In this document: positions 1 to 11,023 of the stretch, one piece after another | Layout: the number at the start of each line of letters is the position of its first letter | Position numbering within the stretch: the first letter of the stretch is position 1 | Source: Dioscorea cayenensis subsp. rotundata | Taxonomy: Eukaryota; Streptophyta; Magnoliopsida; Dioscoreales; Dioscoreaceae | Reading direction: 5' to 3' | Assembly: GCF_009730915.1 (NCBI RefSeq) | Contig: NC_052484.1 | Location: forward strand, 558,001-622,000 | DNA: 64,000 bases | Notes under the pieces: model-generated | What the model was told of the DNA's origin: nothing | Seen by the model: the letters and a program-made list of their open reading frames with translations, nothing else | Database searches by the model: none | Position numbers and translations under genes: made by a program

Positions 1-721
1 GGAAATTCATAATTCAATCTAGCAAGAAAAAAATAAAAGAAGATATTAGTTCAATAATAAGCTAAAGATAACTATAATTAGAAAAGGGAACAAATTATGC
101 ATCGTAATACAATGTCACATTAATTACTATATATATATAATTTTCATATTTTCTTAATTTTGGATTAATTAATTAGTTAAAATGAGATGTAGCAATATAA
201 TTAGGGAAATAAATAATACATAGTTCAATAATAAGCTAAAAGATAAATATAATTAGAAAAAGAACAATTATACATCGTATTAACTTACTACAATCTCACA
301 TTAATAACATTACATAACTTTCAGTTTATTGATACAAAAAAATAAAAAATAAAAAAACTCACATATAAAAATATATATGTGTGTATGTATATATAAATAT
401 ATATATATAACAGGAGTTCCTCTTCAAAATATATTACAGTGATGATCATCATATCACATGAAGGTTGCTTTGAGATTCATAATTTACTATATAATAATTT
501 ACATAAAAGATGAACTATTTTGCAGTTCACTAATCTTAAAGCAACCTCAAATATGATATGTTGGTCCACCTAATATTTTATAATAAATAGTTTCCTGACT
601 ATTGAAAAAAAAAAATACAACTCCCCATAAGAAAAACAAGGAATATATATATATATATATAACAAAAAACAATATAAAAAACATAACATTACTTCCCTAT
701 ACAACAAGAAGAGACTATAAT
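1..721. repeat. AT-rich 3' flank of ssSPT gene 1 with tandem units and a hairpin
   Basis: The block starting near 48 is repeated, diverged, starting near 221 (period about 173). Both units contain the phrases 'tagttcaataataagct' and 'acatcgta' or 'gcatcgta'. The mirror in the right arm (63.3-63.64 kb) shows a further partial unit. A long inverted repeat lies at 450-478/532-560, and (AT)n tracts at about 370-410 and 646-662. No coding potential seen. Confidence 0.6.
450..560. repeat. Inverted repeat / hairpin, MITE-like or small-RNA-like
   Basis: Bases 450-478 and 532-560 pair as a stem of about 29 bases with a few mismatches around a loop of about 53 bases. The stem centres on 'ggttgctt' and its complement. 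The structure also occurs in the right arm near 63,035-63,148. It may be a tiny MITE or a hairpin precursor. I do not recognise the mature sequence. Confidence 0.45.
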
Positions 722-1600
722 TCACAAAGCCCTTGGATCCCAATTGGCATGATTAAGGAGAAGCATAACCCTAGAAAGTAATTAATTAATTAGTTAATTA
801 ATTAATTGGTATCAATTAATGTAACATAATAAACTATATGCATTAATAATACATTAAAAAAAGAGAGCTTACCTGTTGTAGATCTGGTAAACAAATCTTG
901 AGCCATTGTAGAAGATTAACCCAAGCAACACCAACATCAATATATCTACTTAAGTTTAGGAAGTAAGCATATTTAAAATTTTTAATAAATAAAATTTAAA
1001 GGAATAAAAACTTTATAAAAGTCATATTCTTTGTTTATTTAACCATGGAAATACTTTGTATTTTTTATATTGTTATTCCAAAATGTTATAATTGTATGCA
1101 CACTAAAAAAAAAACATATTATTTGTATAACTTTTCCAATAAATTAAACATATTAAGAATACCAAACAACGAGGTGATGTATCTTGAAACTGCAATCAAT
1201 ATTTTTTCAAAGATTATTCTAGAATAGTTTTAAAATAGAATGAACCGAGAAATCATATCTCAAAAAAAAAAAAATCATATATTTTGATAACTTCTGAAAT
1301 TATAATAATTAATCTCCTACGAACTTTTGTGCTTTAATAAAAGACAATCAACAACTACTTATTCTCAAGAAACAATCATTGAAAAATCATATATAACTTC
1401 AATATGTATTACAAATATCATATTTTGTAGTACTAGTAATGAGATGGTTCAAGAGGAACAAAACATTCTACATCTTTATATACAAATCAACAAGAAGACA
1501 AAAGGACAATATTATCTAAACTAGTCCTTTACCCTTAAATAATTAAACTTAAAAACAAGGAGAAAAAACCAAGAAACATACATAATAGATGAAAGAAAAA

Positions 1601-1635
<35 letters not shown>

Positions 1636-1728
1636 AAGGATACTAAAAAGGTAACGTTCCCACCAATCAAGCACATAGAGCCCCAAAGTCACGTTGTAAA
1701 GAAACATCTTTCTGCTCAAATAGTTCAT
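722..1728 (-). CDS. ssSPT: Serine palmitoyltransferase small subunit (ssSPT), paralogue 1
   Basis: Small ER membrane protein that binds the LCB1/LCB2 heterodimer and stimulates serine palmitoyltransferase, the first step of sphingolipid synthesis. Exons on the minus strand: 1728-1644, 945-873, 770-722, giving 68 residues. Exon 1 starts MNYLSRK and contains YNVTLGLYVLDWWERYLF; the split codon completes Asn, and exon 2 gives a hydrophobic segment followed by FYNGSRF. This layout (basic start, YNVT, DWWER, one membrane segment, YNG) matches what I know of plant ssSPTs of about 56 residues. Both introns have GT..AG ends and phases agree. The start is the ATG at 1728; an upstream in-frame GTG is not needed. 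Exon 3 (VMLLLNHANWDPRAL) is supported only by splice phase and a stop. The family call is strong, the C-terminus moderate. Confidence 0.8.
1605..1636. repeat. (AAAT)n microsatellite in ssSPT1 intron 1
   Basis: About eight tandem 'aaat' units just inside the intron, near the 5' splice site. The right arm lacks this expansion at the matching place (about 61,990), so the repeat differs between arms. Confidence 0.7.
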
Positions 1729-1739
1729 CTTCTTCACAA

Positions 1740-2356
1740 GAACTTATTAGCCAATAAACTCTATATCCATATACATATACATGCACATATATATATATAT
1801 GAACTTACTTCATGTTTAATTAATTAATTTTTAATGCCACATGTTAATCTACTATTGGTGGGTAAACTATATTTGAGTCGATATTTCAGAGCCGATGAAA
1901 TATTTGGGTGCATTACTTTTTCAAATATATCAAGAATACGCATCTATTCAATGACTTAAAAACATTAAGTTTATGACTTTATGGTTCAATCCTTTTCTCT
2001 CTAGCTTAAGAACATGCATGCCAACAATGCAATGAGATCCACAATTTATTTTCTTATTAATTATTTGATTCCTAGTTGATGAACATGCATTAATTAATTG
2101 AAGTTTAAAGTCAATTACTGAAGACAAAAATGCATATAGTCATAAATAATTGGCCCTAAAAGTCAAATAAAAGCTGTCATATATGTGTGTATATATATGT
2201 TATTGTTAAGATGTTATTTGATTGCATTTTATATTTAACTACACCATGTTTATATTATTTTGATAATAATTAATTTGAATGTTGTGCTATTATCCAAGTG
2301 CAATTCTCAATGGAGGATTTGATCAATTGCCTTGACTTCTTGTGCACTTCCTCTGA
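1740..2356. other. Upstream region of ssSPT1, no gene
   Basis: AT-rich DNA between the ssSPT1 start and the hAT target site. It has a (TA)n run at about 1788-1800 and several 'taattaatt' stretches. No open coding sequence or RNA gene recognised. It presumably holds the ssSPT1 promoter. Confidence 0.5.
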
Positions 2357-2364
2357 GAAAGACC
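2357..2364. repeat. hAT target-site duplication, outer copy
   Basis: 'gaaagacc' directly before the element terminus 'tagtggtgtcaaa'. The same 8 bases recur at 6879-6886 right after the other terminus. Eight-base duplications are the hAT signature. Confidence 0.85.
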
Positions 2365-2949
2365 CTAGTGGTGTCAAATGGGTCGGCACGCGGCCATGGT
2401 TTTGTGTGCTAGGCTGAGCACGGCCCTACGAATGGAGGAGGTCGGCCCAACACGAGACATGGCCCACTTTTAGCTTGGGCTCGTGCCCGAGCCGGCCCAT
2501 TAATATTTTTTAATATAGAAAATTAAAATAAAAACATATGACAGATAACTAGATAAGATACTTAGATACATATCTAAAAAATCGGATAAGAAAAACCCAC
2601 ATATTCAATTCTTTTCGCAGAATTGGATATCCTGTTGTTCGATTTTCATAGTCATATCACATGAAAATAAATAAACATGAGAATTTTTCTGCAAATTTGT
2701 TTTGAAATATCTTAGAACAAGCTTGAATCTCTGGATATAAATTAATTTCTTTTTTTCCTTAGAATAATAGCTCAATATCTTCATGCATGTGCAAATTTAC
2801 AGCACCCCATATGGACATGACACATTAACACCTGAAAAATCCATCTCATTGAACTCCTTAATAAAATGACAAACCAACCAGGTTGAATCCTATAACTAAA
2901 CACAAAGGTCAAAGAGAGCATATAGATAAGGCAAAAAACCAAAAAACCT

Positions 2950-3930
2950 CAAACTCAGGTTGGTTCAGCAATGCCAAGGGTGCCCACTCTGTCAATTGCA
3001 TCCAAAGCTTTCATCTTATCTATGTCAAAATTTATGACAGGCACCATGGATGATCGCCTTGATACTAAATCCTTTTTCATATCCACTAGACAACTGGTTG
3101 GAGAATGGCTGCTACTCTTACATAATTTCTGGTGCTTGCTTAACCTTGATTTCATGGTGTCGAATTCTTGGCTTTTGCTTATTCCTGGCGTCAGATTTCC
3201 TGAGTGTAACATCCTGTAGAAATCTAAAGGATCAATAACTCAAGATCAAAACCCCAATCTAAAGAATCATCAATCTTTTCTCCAATAGAAACTCCATTAA
3301 ACCTCAAAAATCAATTAATCAATCCACGAGAAAAGATCAAAAAGGAAAGAGAAAGAGGAAAATCATTCTAGTATCCTACAAAAGATCAAATAGAAAAATA
3401 AATACAATTTTAAAAGAAAAATAAAAACCCACATATTCAATCGAAAACAAGAATCATCGCAACCCCAAACAGGTCAAACCAATCAAACAAAAATAGAACC
3501 CCCAAAACAATGAAAAATCACATCAAATGGGATCAAAACAAAGCGAGATATAACAAAAACAAACTCGAGACTCACTAGCGATGAACGGAATCAGGACATC
3601 AATGAAATCATCCAAAAAGCATGACCTTTGGATGACTCACGCAAAGGGCAATCAAGATGGGGGGATCAAGAGGCATCAAGAGCGAGAATGGAGAGTAGAT
3701 AGAGGAAAAGGAATGAGGCTATGCACCTCGAGCGCCATCGCCGTCTGGTGAAGAAGCCCCTTGCCTGCGCACCTTTCGATGATCTCGGGTCGCGGATCCG
3801 GGCGATGACCGACGTCCGATGCCATTGGCGGAAGTCTGAAGATGATGGGTAGAGCCATAGAGGTCAGGCCCCGATGGAAGATGCGGCACCGATAACAACC
3901 CCCAACGAGACTCAACCTAACCCTAATGAG
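2950..3930 (-). pseudogene. Non-transposase gene fragment inside the hAT element
   Basis: Reading from 3930 down, a GC-rich segment encodes a stretch starting MASDVGHRPDPRPEIIER and ending at a possible donor after MALE. Then comes a short exon-like segment near 3590-3650 (KGHAFLDDFIDVLIPFIA in the right-arm copy) with a 'gtgagt' donor, then a possible last exon at about 2955-3212. The pieces keep intron-like AT-rich DNA between them, as expected of a captured genomic gene fragment. I do not recognise the protein. Small indels differ between the two arms, and no full reading frame survives. It could instead be an element-specific accessory gene. Confidence 0.45.
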
Positions 3931-4128
3931 AATGCATTCAAATATTCAATACAAGTAAATAGATATTTTATATTTAAATAAAAGTAATAAATTACAAAAA
4001 TAACAATTAATACTATTTGAATTTTGAAGTAAACCAAAATACTTATCTTTTTTATTTTTAATTTGAACATTTGAAATAATAAAAAAGATTAGTCTTGGAC
4101 TCTTGGCATCTTGCAAGCTTGAGGCTCA

Positions 4129-6212
4129 TCAATCTATTCCTTCTACATCAGTATATATGCTTTCTCCACCATCATCAGGGGTGAATTGTTCTATTTTCCC
4201 ATGCAATCTATCTTCAGCATCTAGCCAATCCTTCAAACATATGCACATTTGCACTATTTGATTATTCATTCGCTTTCCTCCCTATCATCCAATACTCCTT
4301 TTTCCCCGCACTCAAAAACAGAGACTACGATGCTACTCATGAGACGTCGGTGGAGTTAACAGATCACGAGCCATGGCGGCAAGTCATGAGGGATAACTAT
4401 GCGCCTGTTGTTTTCCACCATGCCAAAAATATCAAAACTATCCATTTCTTCCGATGTAAGGAAATTATTAATATTATTATTTAAATAATGATTTATTTCA
4501 TGTAAGTAGAAAAGTACTAGTATTAGAAGAAGAAGAAGCACTACGTGGAAATAATTATATTTACAACATAAGTAGCGGATCTATTTTTGGTGCTGACTGA
4601 GGAACTTTCACTAGATTGAGGCATATTGAAAAGTCCTTCTATCACCATATTTTTCTATAATATTCATTATAGATATCATAAAATAAAAGAACGATAATTT
4701 TTCTTTCAAAAATAGAATGATCAAGGCCCATATTATTATCATAAGAATCAATTATGCAAAAAGCCATCAATTTTTAAAAGCGAGGGTCAACAAAACATAG
4801 CTAAAATAGAAGTGGTTCAATTTTTCCAAAATATTTTTTAAATTTTCCCTCCATGGGAGCAATAATAGGACCAAAATTAGGGTCTTCTCTATATTTTGCA
4901 AAAATCTCACTAATAAAAAATATTTGGTTGACAATAATAGATGAAGTGGAATAATAAACACCGGACAAAATATTAGTTGAAGCATAAAAAATTTCCAAAA
5001 ATTCCTTAATTAAATGGCTAACTTCCCAATCATAATTAGTGACATGATCATCGGGAAATCTCTCATTAACAAACATAGAAATAATATCTCTATCATTATA
5101 AGCACACTCCAACATTTCATAAGTTGAATTCCACCTATGCTCAACATCAATAATATATCTTTTACATTTTCTCCCCCTTTCCGAACAATAAGCTTGAAAA
5201 TCATGTCTTCGGGTTGAACCATTTCGAACATATAAAATAGAATTTCGAACTTTTTTAATATGGGGCTCAATTATTTTTAAACCATCTTTAACACATAAAT
5301 TCAAAACATGACAAGCACAACGCATGAAAAAGCCCTGAAAATAAAGGCATTAAATTCATTTTTTAAAAGATCGACCGCATTGTTATTTCGTGAAGCATTA
5401 TCCAAAGTAATTGAAAATATAGAACTCCGAAATATTATACTCATTAATAGCCCCGAGTTATATAACTTGCATAACACTTTATGCGTATAACGGTGTTCTA
5501 ATTCAAAAACTTAAAATACGCTTTTGCAAAAACCAATTATTATCAATATAGTGACCCAGTAACACAAAAGATAATTCGTTTGAAATCGAGAAGACCAAAT
5601 ATCCGAGTAAGAGAAATTTTAAAAGAACAAGAAGATAATTCAGAAATTAATTTTTGTTTATAATCATCATAAATAATAAGACAATATTTTCTCATAGTAT
5701 TTCTTGAAACCGATTTAAAAATTTGGATTAAAAACCTCGAATAAGCATTTTTATAAAAGCGGGATTTTCGCAAAAATAAAAAGGTTGCTCATTTTTGAGC
5801 AATAAATTTCATGAACTTCGTTTTCTTGCATTTTCATTATTAAAAATAAAAATTTCCCATACTCAAATCGAGTAAAACTAATTTGTGTTTGTGTGGGATT
5901 GTGTGAACTTCCAGGGCATGCTTGTCGAGCATGTCTTTTTAAATGCCCCGGCCCCCAAGTTTGCATAGAAAAAAATCTTTTTACATTTTTTACAAACCAC
6001 TCGAGTGCCTTTTGTTCGGGAAAATCAACAATGTCATAAAATTGCCAAACCCCGGAAGTTCGCTTTCTAGAGCTTCGAGGGTTGTTACTTGATGGGCCAA
6101 TATTTGGTGTCTCAATAACAACATCATCATCCTCCGGAGAATTTAACGGGGTATTTTCATAAAAACCAAACGGAGAATTATCGGAGGGAAAGTTGGGAGA
6201 AGAACCGGCCAT
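4129..6212 (-). pseudogene. hAT transposase (BED zinc finger, RICESLEEPER-like), decayed
   Basis: Starts at ATG 6212 (MAGSSPNFPSDNSPFGF). It has a degraded BED-type zinc finger region (WQFYDIVDF ... GHLKRHA), the central hAT part with RCACHVLNLCVKDGLK and HRWNSTYEML, and a C-terminal dimerisation part with WLVICHDLP-like remnants ending near KDWLDAEDRLHG at about 4130-4230. At least three frame changes split it into fragments at 6212-5751, 5773-5543, 5325-4801 and 4541-4356. The DDE core is not continuous, so the protein cannot be functional as read. It is named from motif order typical of plant zinc-finger-BED hAT transposases. Confidence 0.85.
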
Positions 6213-6878
6213 TATGAAAATTAAAAATTAAGAACAACGGATTACCTCAATTGCTTTAACAAATAATTTACAAAGTTGATTTTTGGTGTCAATTTCTTTT
6301 GAGTGCAATTGAGATACTTGATGATGAACTTGAAACTTGGATTTGCAAACTTGAAGCTTGGGAGTTGCACTTAGAAGCCAAGGAGAGAATTAGATTGAGA
6401 GATGAGAGAGTTTGGTGTGGAAATTTTAGTTTGAATTTAGGGGTATTTATAAATTTTTTTTAAATTTTTTTAAATATTTTTATTCCAAAAATGCCCTCAT
6501 AAACTAGCCGTTTATAGTTGTTGTAAAGGGCAAAATTGTCATTTACACCAAAAAGACTAAAATACCCATAAAACTAGCCGTTAGATAGTTGTTGGGATGG
6601 GTAAAAATGTCTTTCTATCAAAGCAAAAAGAAAAAAATAAATTCAAAGTGTTAATACTCACAAAATAAAAAAATAAAAAAAAATTGAAAAGTGGACCGTT
6701 GAGGGCCGGCCCGCGTGCCTGGGCTGGCACGGACCAGCTGCCAGCCCGAGCTGGGCCGCGTGCCGGGCCGGCCCACGGGCCACGGAACCTTGGCCCGGCC
6801 CAGCCCGGACATAATACTGTAGCATCTGGGCCCAAATCTTGCCGGGCCCGGGCCGGCACGGCCCGTTTGACACCTCTA

Positions 6879-6886
6879 GAAAGACC
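6879..6886. repeat. hAT target-site duplication, inner copy
   Basis: 'gaaagacc', identical to 2357-2364. Confidence 0.85.
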
Positions 6887-7995
6887 TCTTTCTTGTACAC
6901 TTCCTCTGGTGTTGAGAAGATATTTTGTGAAATTGCCGACTCCTATGATTTTATCATTGTTTGTGATCTTGCTTCATTTCTGTGGTTAAGATGGTTTATC
7001 ATTGTTTGTTATCTCGCTTCATTTCCATTGTTAGGATTGTGATCGTATCCCAGTTTTTGTGGTGTTCTTGCATAATTCTTGTATTTTTATGTGCTTGCAC
7101 GTTTTTTTTTTAATTTAATAAAATTTTACTTTATTTATTGTTAATAAAATTGTGATTTATCTACTGTCATCAAAGCGGGAAAAAATTACAGTTCATCAAT
7201 TAACATACTTACTTTTTTGTATTTAGATATTTGGTGTTTTTTTATTTTTTATTTTTTAATTGTTAATAGCAGAAATAAATGGAGTGACATGTTTAATTTT
7301 ATCGAAGAAAATACGGTAATTCCTTATTTCTAATTTCCAATTCAATCTAATAACACAATGCAAAAAATTAATATCGAATTAAATATGTTTTTTATTCATC
7401 ATTTGTCGATAAATTCATGATCACATTGAATCACAATTTCAACACAATGTAGGTTGCACGTTAGATAGAAACCGAGATCAAATTAACTGCAGAAAATGTG
7501 CCGAAAGACTGAATTACAAATCAGAATGAGATTAATTTCAAGCACTTTCGACAGAAAAGTTCAGCTTATAAAGATTTCTCAAGCGAATAACTAAACCGAT
7601 ACCTTTATCGAAATGTATCACTAGAAATCATAACACAACGAATTTCCTCAAAGTTTTCATCCATTCTGAATTTCATCTACATCACATTCTTTAACATAGT
7701 TTTTGTTTTCTCTTCATCCGTTTTGAATATGTCTGATTGTGTCATGCATTGAATACATCTAATTGTATCATGCATAAACCGATGAAATTTAATGTCAGAA
7801 AGATTTACATGATTCGGAAATTCGCATAAATAACAAGAGATGAAATCAAGCAAATGTCTACTCTTCTCAACATTACTGAAGAAATTCACACATTCAAAGG
7901 TTTTTTTTACTGTACATTAATTCTGTAAAGTTAAACAAGCATAACCGATATGACCTCATCGACAGCCATCTTTACTATCGCTAATGCTTGATCGT
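6887..7995. other. Intergenic DNA between hAT element and ssSPT2
   Basis: AT-rich with no gene that I can support. The stretch is the 3' flank of ssSPT2 and is conserved in the right arm at about 55,623-56,728. Short open stretches on both strands show no recognisable product. Confidence 0.5.
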
Positions 7996-9148
7996 TTAAT
8001 AGATTAGGTTGGTACAAATCCGGCAGTGCTGAACTTTTTGCCAACCATGAACTCTGCAGAAAAATTGCTGAAAAGGAATTGGAGAAACATAAAAAATTAA
8101 ATCACAGTTGCTGCAATTGAGCAGAAGCAGAAGGCTAAAGAGCAATTCATTTCATTGTCATCAATCTAACAGAATAAAAACTATGCATAATCTGAGCTTA
8201 AAATAACACATAGAAAAACAAAATTAATAAAGTCTAGACTGAGAGTAAAATTCACACAGTACTTAAATCCCAAATGCTGCAATTGAGCAAGACCAGAACA
8301 TTACTGAGAGATCGATACATTCTTATCAATCCAACACAATACAATGCCAATCCTATCATCATAAATAGTACACAGAAAAACAAAATTGACAATGACTTTA
8401 ATGCCTCAATTGAGGCAGAAGCAGAATTCTAAAGAGAAATTCATCCTTATCAATCTAACACAATAAACTATATATGAATCTGAGCTAAGATTTACATTAA
8501 ATAATTTTTAATCATTCACTTTGAAGTTAAACTTCAATGCAATAAAATCTAAATGAAAAACAATAAACCAATGCATCTGATCTTAAATAATAAACAGAAA
8601 AACAAAATTGATACTTAAACAACACCACAATTGAGCAGAAGCAGAGCACTGAAGAGAAAACCATCCTTAACAATCTACAACAATATACTATGAACCTGAG
8701 CTTTAAAAAAAATATATATATAAACAACAGAAAAATATCAACTCTTTGTGAAGATATATAAACACAAACCTGTTGTAGATCTGAGTAACAAATCTGCAGC
8801 CATTGTAGCAGATAAACCAAAGCAAAACCAATATCAATATATCTACAAGATTTAAGGAATCTAAAAAGATAATTTTACTATTACTATGATTATTCACTTC
8901 AATGGGAAAAAAAGAAAATGTCCCAAAAATCCAATCTTTCCACTGGAACCCAGTTCATCAACATCAGAACAACTCAAATCACCAAAATTTCATCTTTAAA
9001 AGTGAAAGAAAAGAACAACAAGAAAAGGAAAACAGCCAAAGGGGATGTGAAGGAAAAGGATACTGAAAAGATAGCGCTCCCACCAATCCAGCATGTAAAG
9101 CCCCATGGTGACATTGTAGAGATAGATCTTCTTGCTCAAAGGATTCAT
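7996..9148 (-). CDS. ssSPT: Serine palmitoyltransferase small subunit (ssSPT), paralogue 2
   Basis: Second ssSPT gene, same strand as paralogue 1, with the hAT between them. Exons on the minus strand: 9148-9064 and 8842-8770, plus a third at 8053-7996, giving 71 residues. Exon 1 encodes MNPLSKKIYLYNVTMGLYMLD and then WWERYLF; exon 2 supplies the membrane segment (ILILVLLWF) and YNGCRFVTQIYN. Exon positions and phases equal those of paralogue 1. The third exon is uncertain: the acceptor at 8054 gives VHGWQKVQHCRICTNLIY then stop, while an acceptor two bases further on opens a longer frame (SSWLAKSSALPDLYQ ...) ending near 7930. Intron 2 is long and made of degenerate repeats. A palindromic G-box lies about 165 bases upstream of the start. 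Confidence 0.8.
8100..8740. repeat. Degenerate repeat array in ssSPT2 intron 2
   Basis: At least four diverged units, at about 8110, 8278, 8405 and 8625, share the order 'caattgagcagaagcag', 'gagaaattcatcctta', 'caatctaacacaataaact', 'tgaatctgagct' and 'cagaaaaacaaaattg'. Spacing is roughly 125-220 bases. The array is kept in the right arm (about 54,920-55,500). Confidence 0.65.
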
Positions 9149-9312
9149 CTTTCTCCTCCTTTCAAGGATTAAACCAGAAAAAGACTCAAACTTTGGGGAT
9201 CTCCGAAGGATCTGAAGAGGTGAGAGGCCGGACGAAGGGTCAACAATGGTGATGATCAGAGAACATCAGAGATAAGAGGAACCAACGAAATCCAAACCCA
9301 AAGGTCCTTTAT

Positions 9313-9322
9313 GACACGTGTC
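9313..9322. promoter_or_regulatory. Palindromic G-box upstream of ssSPT2
   Basis: 'gacacgtgtc' is a perfect palindrome with the CACGTG core bound by bZIP and bHLH factors. An ACGT motif ('caacgtggc' on the other strand) lies about 25 bases further upstream. It sits about 165 bases before the ssSPT2 ATG and is unchanged in the right arm. Confidence 0.45.
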
Positions 9323-9442
9323 AGTATATTATTAGTTAAGATCATGCCACGTTGGTGAGTCATATTAATGGGTTCGGTTTTTAAGTGGGAAAAATATACC
9401 GGTCACTCTCTCAAGTCCCATATCAAACAACTTATTCATTTT

Positions 9443-11023
9443 AGACCCTGTTTGGACGCAGTAAATTTTTCTCGTAGGAATTTTTATTTCATAGTGATTC
9501 GAAACGACTCTTCTGGAATTAACTACAGAAAAAAATTCCTACTGAATCAAGATGTTTGATGCGTGAATTTTCCATATGAATTTTTAATTTTGAAAATGAA
9601 ACTAGCCGTTAGAGTTTTGATAAAAAAAACTAGCCGTTAACAATTTTTCTCTATTTAAAGCCAACAATCTTGCTATTTGTATACTTATCTCTCCCTAGCT
9701 TAAATTTTTACCTCTCAAAGTTTTTTGTTTCAATATGGATCTAGATCAATGGAGAAAGATTAATGAAGATGATGACGAATTCATGTTTCACCATTTTCAC
9801 CTAGTTTATTTCCTACAAGTTCAAACAACTAGGCCTTGTCATACATCAATATTAACGAGTGATGCATATGTTCAAGAAATTCTTCGAGGTCATGAGACAC
9901 GTTGTAGCTTGAATTTCAGTATGGAGCCTCAGTATATTTCAATCATTTCGGTAATTGTTTACAGAAAGATCTCTTCTTTGAAGCTCAAAAAGGGTTACTA
10001 ATCGAGGAACAACTAGCAATGTTTATGTACATCTCTGCGCATAACGCTAGTAATCGTGACGTGCAAAGAACGTTTTTCAACATTCAATGAAACGGTTAGC
10101 CGTTATTTTAAAAAGTAGCTGATTATTACTACTCTTGCATACTACATATATAAATTGCCACCAACAACTATCATCGCCAGGTTATCCATAATAGTAGACA
10201 TTTTTTTTCTTCCATATTTCAAGGTTAGAAATCTTTATATTGTATTTTTATTTATTATTTACGTTTTTTTTTTATATATTCTCTTAACAATATTATGGGT
10301 TTTTATTTTAAGATTAGGTATATGCTCATTGATGGAGCACATATGTTCCAATCATCATTTCTTTTGGACTTGCAAGATCTTTACTGTAAATAGAAAACAA
10401 ACATTATCCCAAAAATGTCGTGGTCATGCGATTTTAACCTACGTTTTGTATATGTTCGATTTGGTTGGGAAGGTTACGCTCCGATCTTTGCAAAGTACTT
10501 TGATGATTCAATCGACTAGGCTGTCCATGCCCCAATAAATATTACCTAGTGGATCGCGGGATATGCAAATACTCCAAAGTTTATTGCTCCATATCGGGTG
10601 TGCGTTATCACTTACAAGAGCAAGGGACGGGCGGGGATGTGAGACCAAGTAATTACAAAGAACTATTTAATTTGCGACACGCTCGTTTGAGAAATCATGT
10701 TGAGCGTATTATTGGTGTCTTGAAAATCGGGGTCTCCTAGCTTAAAGTTGCAACCTTTCATCGATAGATTCCCCAAAGCTGATATAGTAGTTGCCGCATG
10801 TGTCTTGCATAATTTCATACGTATACACAATAGCGCGGATGAAATCGAAGAAATAAATCGATGAATGGAGTTGATGAAGTTACAGTCCCAAATGGAGATG
10901 ATACATATCGAAAATGATGTCGACGTCTTGAACTCGATCGTGTACGAGGTGCTCATAAAAAGAGATGAAATAGTAATGCAAATATGGAATGATTACTGTA
11001 ACTATCGTAGATATATAATTTAA
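9443..11023 (+). mobile_element. PIF/Harbinger element remnant, left arm
   Basis: The 5' end 'gaccctgtttggacg' after 'tta' resembles a PIF/Harbinger/Tourist terminus with its TTA target site. The matching 3' terminus was not found, so the right limit given is just the transposase stop. The element is shared by both arms. Confidence 0.5.
9735..11023 (+). pseudogene. PIF/Harbinger nuclease (DDE_4, ALP1-like), decayed
   Basis: Starts MDLDQWRKINEDDDEFM, the usual opening of plant Harbinger nucleases. The middle holds IDGAH-like DNA near 10,330 and the end of the DDE nuclease: PKFIAPYRGVRYHL-like, RPSNYKELFNLRHA, LRNHVERIIGVLK, then a CVLHNFIRIH-like segment at about 10,800 and a stop at 11,021. 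Several frame changes (near 9,950-10,330, 10,540 and 10,735) prevent a single product. The right-arm copy keeps a clearer middle with YVPITISFG and YYLVDAGYANTPKF. Domesticated ALP1 proteins come from this family, but this copy is degraded. Confidence 0.85.

Larger units (their letters stand above)
2365..6878 (-). mobile_element. hAT transposon with additional gene-like sequence, left-arm copy
   Basis: About 4.5 kb with short terminal inverted repeats ('tagtggtgtcaaa' at one end, 'tagaggtgtcaaa' on the other strand at the far end) inside an 8-base target duplication. Both ends are strongly GC-rich subterminal blocks (about 2380-2500 and 6700-6870) full of 'ggcccg'/'cgggcc', against AT-rich surroundings. 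It contains a decayed transposase (4129-6212, minus) and about 1 kb of GC-richer, exon-intron-like DNA (2950-3930) unrelated to transposase. The same element sits at the same place in the right arm, so insertion predates the duplication. Confidence 0.85.

Noticed and set aside
6684-6989. Gly/Ala/Pro/Arg-rich ORFs on both strands at the hAT end (also 56,610-56,955)
   Set aside because: Produced by the 'ggcccg' subterminal repeats of the transposon, with no codon bias or homology.
8918-9172. + strand ORF of 84 codons
   Set aside because: Antisense of ssSPT2 exon 1; the minus strand gives a recognised protein with matching splice sites.
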